From: Mediterranea massiliensis
Lineage (GTDB): Bacteria > Bacteroidota > Bacteroidia > Bacteroidales > Bacteroidaceae
Direction of reading: 5' to 3'
DNA length: 16,337 bases
Assembly (NCBI GenBank): GCA_958402075.1
Contig: CATXSD010000055.1
Location: 1-16,337, forward strand
Shown: positions 13,212-16,337 of the stretch, piece after piece
Layout: each line of letters opens with the position of its first letter
Numbering within the stretch: the first letter of the stretch is position 1
Notes under the pieces: generated by a model
Told to the model about the DNA's origin: nothing
What the model saw: the letters and a program-made list of their open reading frames with translations, nothing else
The model's database searches: none
Made by a program: the position numbers and the translations under genes

Positions 13212-14684
13212 ATGAGAAAAAACTTGTTCATCGGCACAGCGCTGCTGATGGTTTCTATCCCAACTTTCGCAGGAGGTTTCCTGACTAACACCAATCAGAA
13301 TGTTTTGTTTCTGCGCATGCTGGCGCGCGACGCTTCGACCCGCATCGATGCCGTCTACTCCAATCCCGCCGGACTGGCCTTCATCGAGGGCGGCGACGGT
13401 CTGCATCTGTCACTGAACATCCAGAGCGCCTATCAGACGCGTCAGATAACGTCCACCTTCGCGCCCTTTGCCTACGGCGTGCAGAATGGCGGCAATGCCA
13501 CCAAGCTGTTCAAGGGAGAAGCTTCGGCTCCCGTCATCCCCAGCTTCCAGGCGGCCTACAAGAACGGCGACTGGGTATTCTCGGGCAGCTTTGCCGTGAC
13601 GGGCGGTGGCGGTAAGGCGACGTTCAACAGCGGTCTGGCCTCGTTCGAGTCCATCATCTCCATGCTCCCCGTCTTCGGTCAGAGCCTGGGCATCAACCGC
13701 TACAACGTGGACAGCTACATGGAGGGCAGCCAGTTCTTCTACGGCGTGCAGCTGGGCGTCACCTACAAGATCAACGAGCACTTCTCGGCTTTCGTGGGCG
13801 GACGCATGAACTACGTGAGCAACAACTATACAGGCTACCTGCGCGACATCCGGATCAATATGCCGGGTACGGAGAATATGGTGCCGGCCTCGGATGCCTT
13901 CAAGGGACTGGCGGCGCAAATCCCCGACAATGCTCCGGCCGAACTGCTCCAGAAGAAGGCTTTGCTCGCCAAGCTGGCCGACGCGACCGCCGACAAGGAG
14001 CTGGACTGCGACCAGAAGGGCTGGGGACTGACGCCCATCATCGGCCTCGACTTCAATTACAACAAACTGAACGTCGGCGTGAAGTATGAGTTCAACACCA
14101 ACCTGAATGTGGAGAACGACACGCGCATCAACACCACCGGCTTCCCTGCCTACGACCACGGCATCAACACGCCGAACGACATCCCCGGCCTGCTGACCGT
14201 CGGCGTGTCCTACGACCTGCTGCCCACGCTCCGTGCCTCTGTGGGCTACCACCACTTCTTCGACAAGCAGGCCGACATGGCCAACGACAAGCAGAAGCTG
14301 CTCTCCTCCGGCACAAACGAATACCTGGCCGGCATCGAGTGGGACGTACACAAGCGCATACAGATCAGCGGTGGCATGCAGCGTACCAAGTATGGCCTGA
14401 CGGACGACTACATGGAAGACATCAGCTTCGTCACCAGCTCCTGGTCGTTCGGCTTCGGCGCGGGCATCAAGCTGGCCAAGAACTTGAACCTCAACATCGC
14501 CTACTTCTGGACCAACTACGAAGACTATACCCGCAACAGCAGCGACTACAACAACATGGCGCAGAAGCTGCAGAACATCGGCCTGCCCGAGTCTGTGGCC
14601 TCCCAGCTGCCCAAGCTGGCCGGTACCGACGTGTTCACCCGCACGAACAAGGTCTTCGGCGTGGGCATCGACTATAAGTTCTGA
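13212..14684 (+). CDS. OmpP1/FadL-family outer-membrane transport protein
   Basis: A 490-residue outer-membrane beta-barrel. Signal peptide residues 1-20 (MRKNLF...IPTFA-GG). The mature N-terminus has the family plug region with NQNVLFLRMLARDAS and the conserved YSNPAGLAF (about residues 49-57, with NPA). The rest alternates amphipathic strands and loops, and the protein ends in YKF, a terminal aromatic residue typical of barrels inserted by the BAM complex. FadL proteins move long-chain fatty acids or other hydrophobic compounds across the outer membrane through lateral openings; the substrate here is unknown, and Bacteroidetes carry several paralogues. Monocistronic, with its own promoter and a strong terminator, which suggests high expression. 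The strand-rich GC-biased sequence gives a long open frame on the opposite strand that is not a gene. Confidence 0.92.
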   Translation: MRKNLFIGTALLMVSIPTFAGGFLTNTNQNVLFLRMLARDASTRIDAVYSNPAGLAFIEGGDGLHLSLNIQSAYQTRQITSTFAPFAYGVQNGGNATKLFKGEASAPVIPSFQAAYKNGDWVFSGSFAVTGGGGKATFNSGLASFESIISMLPVFGQSLGINRYNVDSYMEGSQFFYGVQLGVTYKINEHFSAFVGGRMNYVSNNYTGYLRDIRINMPGTENMVPASDAFKGLAAQIPDNAPAELLQKKALLAKLADATADKELDCDQKGWGLTPIIGLDFNYNKLNVGVKYEFNTNLNVENDTRINTTGFPAYDHGINTPNDIPGLLTVGVSYDLLPTLRASVGYHHFFDKQADMANDKQKLLSSGTNEYLAGIEWDVHKRIQISGGMQRTKYGLTDDYMEDISFVTSSWSFGFGAGIKLAKNLNLNIAYFWTNYEDYTRNSSDYNNMAQKLQNIGLPESVASQLPKLAGTDVFTRTNKVFGVGIDYKF

Positions 14685-14718
14685 CATTCTTTCCCTTTTT
14701 TGTATTTACTCAGAGAGG

Positions 14719-14746
14719 CTGCCGACGCTTGTCGGCAGTCTTTTTT
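14719..14746 (+). terminator. Intrinsic terminator after the FadL-type gene
   Basis: Perfect 8-base stem CTGCCGAC / GTCGGCAG (14719-14726 and 14731-14738), loop GCTT, followed by TCTTTTTT. It starts 35 bases past the stop codon. Confidence 0.93.
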
Positions 14747-14759
14747 ATGCTTCCGCCTG

Positions 14760-14790
14760 TTGTCTGTTTGCTTGGAAAAGTCTATCTTTG
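14760..14790 (+). promoter_or_regulatory. Bacteroides-type promoter of the queuosine genes
   Basis: TTG at 14760-14762, 20 bases, then TATCTTTG at 14783-14790, matching the consensus. The expected start is about 14797, giving a leader of about 66 bases before the transporter gene. Confidence 0.8.
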
Positions 14791-14813
14791 CACCCGATTT
14801 TGAAATGAGATGC

Positions 14814-14862
14814 CGTGGATAGCGGCCGTGTATTCTAGGACAACCACGTAAAAAACAGGAGT
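14814..14862 (+). promoter_or_regulatory. Possible structured leader of the queuosine transporter gene
   Basis: CGTGG (14814-14818) pairs with CCACG (14844-14848), followed directly by an A-rich tail and the Shine-Dalgarno AGGAG (14857-14861), one base before ATG. A short P1 stem, an A-rich tail and a Shine-Dalgarno inside it are the general plan of preQ1-I riboswitches, and the genes controlled fit. The 25-base loop is longer than usual, and I cannot find the normal pseudoknot pairing beyond a weak TTCT/AGGA match, so this is only a candidate. Confidence 0.3.
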
Positions 14863-15543
14863 ATGAAGCAAAAAGTATCCGTATCTTTTATGCTGATGGG
14901 CATTGTGTTCAACGTATGCCTCATCGCAGCCAATCTTCTTGAGACCAAGGTCATCCAGCTGGGCAGCCTCACCGTTACTGCCGGATTGCTGGTCTTTCCC
15001 ATATCCTACATCATCAACGACTGCATTGCCGAAGTCTGGGGCTTCCGCAAGGCGAGGCTCATCATCTGGAGCGGCTTTGTGATGAACTTCTTCGTCGTCA
15101 CACTAGGACTGATAGCCGTGTCGCTGCCTGCCGCTCCGTTTTGGGAGGGCGAGGAGCACTTCAACTTCGTCTTCGGCATGGCGCCGCGCATCGTGGCGGC
15201 CAGTCTGATGGCTTTCCTGGTCGGTTCCTTTCTGAATGCGTATGTGATGAGCCGCATGAAGATAGCCAGCCGTGGGCGGAACTTCTCCGTGCGTGCCATC
15301 TGGTCTACCGTCGTGGGCGAGACGGCCGATTCGCTCATCTTCTTCCCTGTGGCTTTCGGAGGTGTCATCGCCTGGCGTGAGCTGGTGGTGATGATGGGCT
15401 TGCAGATTTTGCTGAAGTCGGCCTACGAGGTGGTCATCCTGCCCGTCACCATCCGCGTGGTGAAGGCTGTGAAGCGCATCGACGGCAGCGATGTCTACGA
15501 CGAGGGTATCTCCTACAAGGTGTGGAAGGTGAAGGAACTCTGA
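14863..15543 (+). CDS. yhhQ: Queuosine precursor transporter (YhhQ/VUT-1 family)
   Basis: A 226-residue inner-membrane protein with about six hydrophobic helices (near residues 8-25, 37-52, 66-86, 104-125, 148-167 and 173-196). Family marks include the opening with NLLETKVIQLG, the helix with PISYIINDCIAEVWGFRKAR, and VVGETADSLIFFPVAF. YhhQ proteins import queuosine precursors such as preQ0 and preQ1 across the cytoplasmic membrane. The neighbour queC, 77 bases downstream on the same strand, supports the assignment. Start ATG 14863 is preceded by AGGAG with unusually short spacing (one base). Possibly regulated through its leader. No anomalies seen. Confidence 0.92.
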   Translation: MKQKVSVSFMLMGIVFNVCLIAANLLETKVIQLGSLTVTAGLLVFPISYIINDCIAEVWGFRKARLIIWSGFVMNFFVVTLGLIAVSLPAAPFWEGEEHFNFVFGMAPRIVAASLMAFLVGSFLNAYVMSRMKIASRGRNFSVRAIWSTVVGETADSLIFFPVAFGGVIAWRELVVMMGLQILLKSAYEVVILPVTIRVVKAVKRIDGSDVYDEGISYKVWKVKEL

Positions 15544-15551
15544 GTGTCCCT

Positions 15552-15578
15552 ATCTGGGTAAATCTGCGTGATCGTGAC
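15552..15578. repeat. Single degenerate arm of the palindromic repeat family
   Basis: ATCTGGGTAAATCTGCGTGATC matches the right arm of the repeat at 9420-9446 at about 17 of the first 22 positions. It lies in the gap between yhhQ and queC. The opposite arm is not found, so it is a partial or decayed copy. Confidence 0.45.
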
Positions 15579-15590
15579 TGTTTTTCTTTA

Positions 15591-15602
15591 AGAATATATT
15601 CT
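15591..15602. promoter_or_regulatory. Perfect 12-base AT-rich palindrome before queC
   Basis: AGAATATATTCT, with flanking TTT/AAA pairing after one mismatch, 18 bases before the queC ATG. It could be a weak hairpin near the translation start or a chance product of the AT-rich gap. Confidence 0.3.
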
Positions 15603-15620
15603 AAAATAATTATATTGTAT

Positions 15621-16301
15621 ATGAACCGTGATACTGCTTTGGTTGTGTTCAGCGGAGGGCAGGACTCAACCACCTGCCTCTTCTGGGCCAAACGTGAATT
15701 CAAGAAAGTAGTTGCCCTGAGCTTTCTCTACGGGCAGAAACATCAGAAGGAAGTGGAGCTGGCGCGTCAGATTGCCGCAAAGGCCGACGTCGGTTTCGAT
15801 GTCATGGATGTGTCGTTCATCGGGAAGCTGGGCCACAATTCACTGACCGACACGACGATGGTGATGGACCAGGTGAAGCCGGCCGACTCTTTCCCAAATA
15901 CCTTTGTGCCGGGCCGCAACCTGTTCTTCCTGAGCATTGCCGCTGTCTATGCCCGCGAGCGGGGCATCAACCACCTGGTGACGGGCGTGTCGCAGACCGA
16001 CTTCAGCGGTTATCCCGACTGCCGCGACGCCTTCATCAAGTCGCTCAACGTGACGCTTAACCTGGCTATGGACGAGCAATTCGTCATCCACACCCCGCTG
16101 ATGTGGATTGACAAGGCCGAGACGTGGGCGCTGGCCGACGAGCTGGGCGTGCTCGACTTGGTGCGCCACGACACGCTGACCTGCTACAACGGCATCCCCG
16201 GCGACGGGTGCGGCCATTGTCCCGCCTGCAAGCTGCGTCACGAAGGACTGGAGAAATACCTGGCTAACAAAGACATGTACCTTAACGTCAGTTCGATATA
16301 A
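15621..16301 (+). CDS. queC: 7-cyano-7-deazaguanine (preQ0) synthase
   Basis: A 226-residue cytoplasmic enzyme that converts 7-carboxy-7-deazaguanine to preQ0 with ATP and ammonia, in queuosine synthesis. The PP-loop motif SGGQDST is at residues 11-17. The FVPGRNLFFLS segment (95-105) and TGVSQTDFSGYPDCR (121-135) are QueC signatures, and the zinc site is seen as C188, C197, C200 and C203. ATG 15621 was chosen because the protein begins directly with strand 1 (ALVVFSGG), and upstream in-frame sequence belongs to the repeat-bearing gap. It follows yhhQ by 77 bases and is probably in the same transcript. Full length and intact. A further queuosine gene such as queF may follow beyond the window (inference). 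Confidence 0.96.
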   Translation: MNRDTALVVFSGGQDSTTCLFWAKREFKKVVALSFLYGQKHQKEVELARQIAAKADVGFDVMDVSFIGKLGHNSLTDTTMVMDQVKPADSFPNTFVPGRNLFFLSIAAVYARERGINHLVTGVSQTDFSGYPDCRDAFIKSLNVTLNLAMDEQFVIHTPLMWIDKAETWALADELGVLDLVRHDTLTCYNGIPGDGCGHCPACKLRHEGLEKYLANKDMYLNVSSI

Positions 16302-16337
16302 GAGAATAAATATTTCATTGAAAATTAGGAACATAGC

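Overview
The window looks like chromosomal DNA of a Bacteroides-type organism (order Bacteroidales). The evidence is repeated use of the Bacteroides promoter form (a TTG/TTTG box, about 19-22 bases, then TAnnTTTG), weak or absent Shine-Dalgarno sites, and gene families typical of that group: FeoB with a small FeoB-associated Cys-rich protein, a DUF4468 protein, a TlpA-like thioredoxin and a FadL/OmpP1 porin. Genus is inferred from style and gene content; no database search was possible.

Layout. 1-1619: 3' end of feoB, translationally overlapping a 63-residue Cys-rich membrane protein. 1620-1804: a tRNA-Cys unit with its own promoter and a strong terminator. 1805-2604: an 800-base non-coding stretch that is rich in structure, with a helically phased set of palindromes, a promoter and two large stem-loops ahead of the next operon. 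2605-7376: a two-gene type III-like restriction-modification system, mod then res; the target-recognition part of mod is an AT-rich island. 7401-7998: a secreted thioredoxin-like protein. 8002-9329 (minus strand): a VOC/glyoxalase-like enzyme, a 61-residue lysine-rich protein and a SAM methyltransferase, the last two overlapping by ATGA. 9367-9446: a palindromic intergenic repeat. 9468-11337 (minus): a DUF4468 secreted protein behind an MBL-fold hydrolase. 11494-12495 (minus): fermentative D-lactate dehydrogenase with a perfect 16-base palindrome in its candidate promoter. 12549-13153: non-coding, with a degenerate 44-base tandem repeat and smaller inverted repeats. 13154-14746: a FadL-type outer-membrane protein gene with clear promoter and terminator. 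14760-16301: a queuosine pair, a YhhQ-type precursor transporter followed by QueC, with a possibly structured leader.

How genes work together. FeoB and the small Cys-rich protein serve ferrous iron uptake. Mod and Res form a defence pair in which Mod supplies sequence specificity to both modification and cleavage. YhhQ and QueC both feed the queuosine pathway, one by salvage and one by synthesis of preQ0. The rest is mostly single housekeeping or envelope genes.

I see no wholly new multi-gene system. The best candidates for something undescribed are non-coding: the phased palindrome array at 2078-2156, the folded leader of the restriction operon, the redox-type operator before the lactate dehydrogenase gene, and the 44-base tandem repeat.
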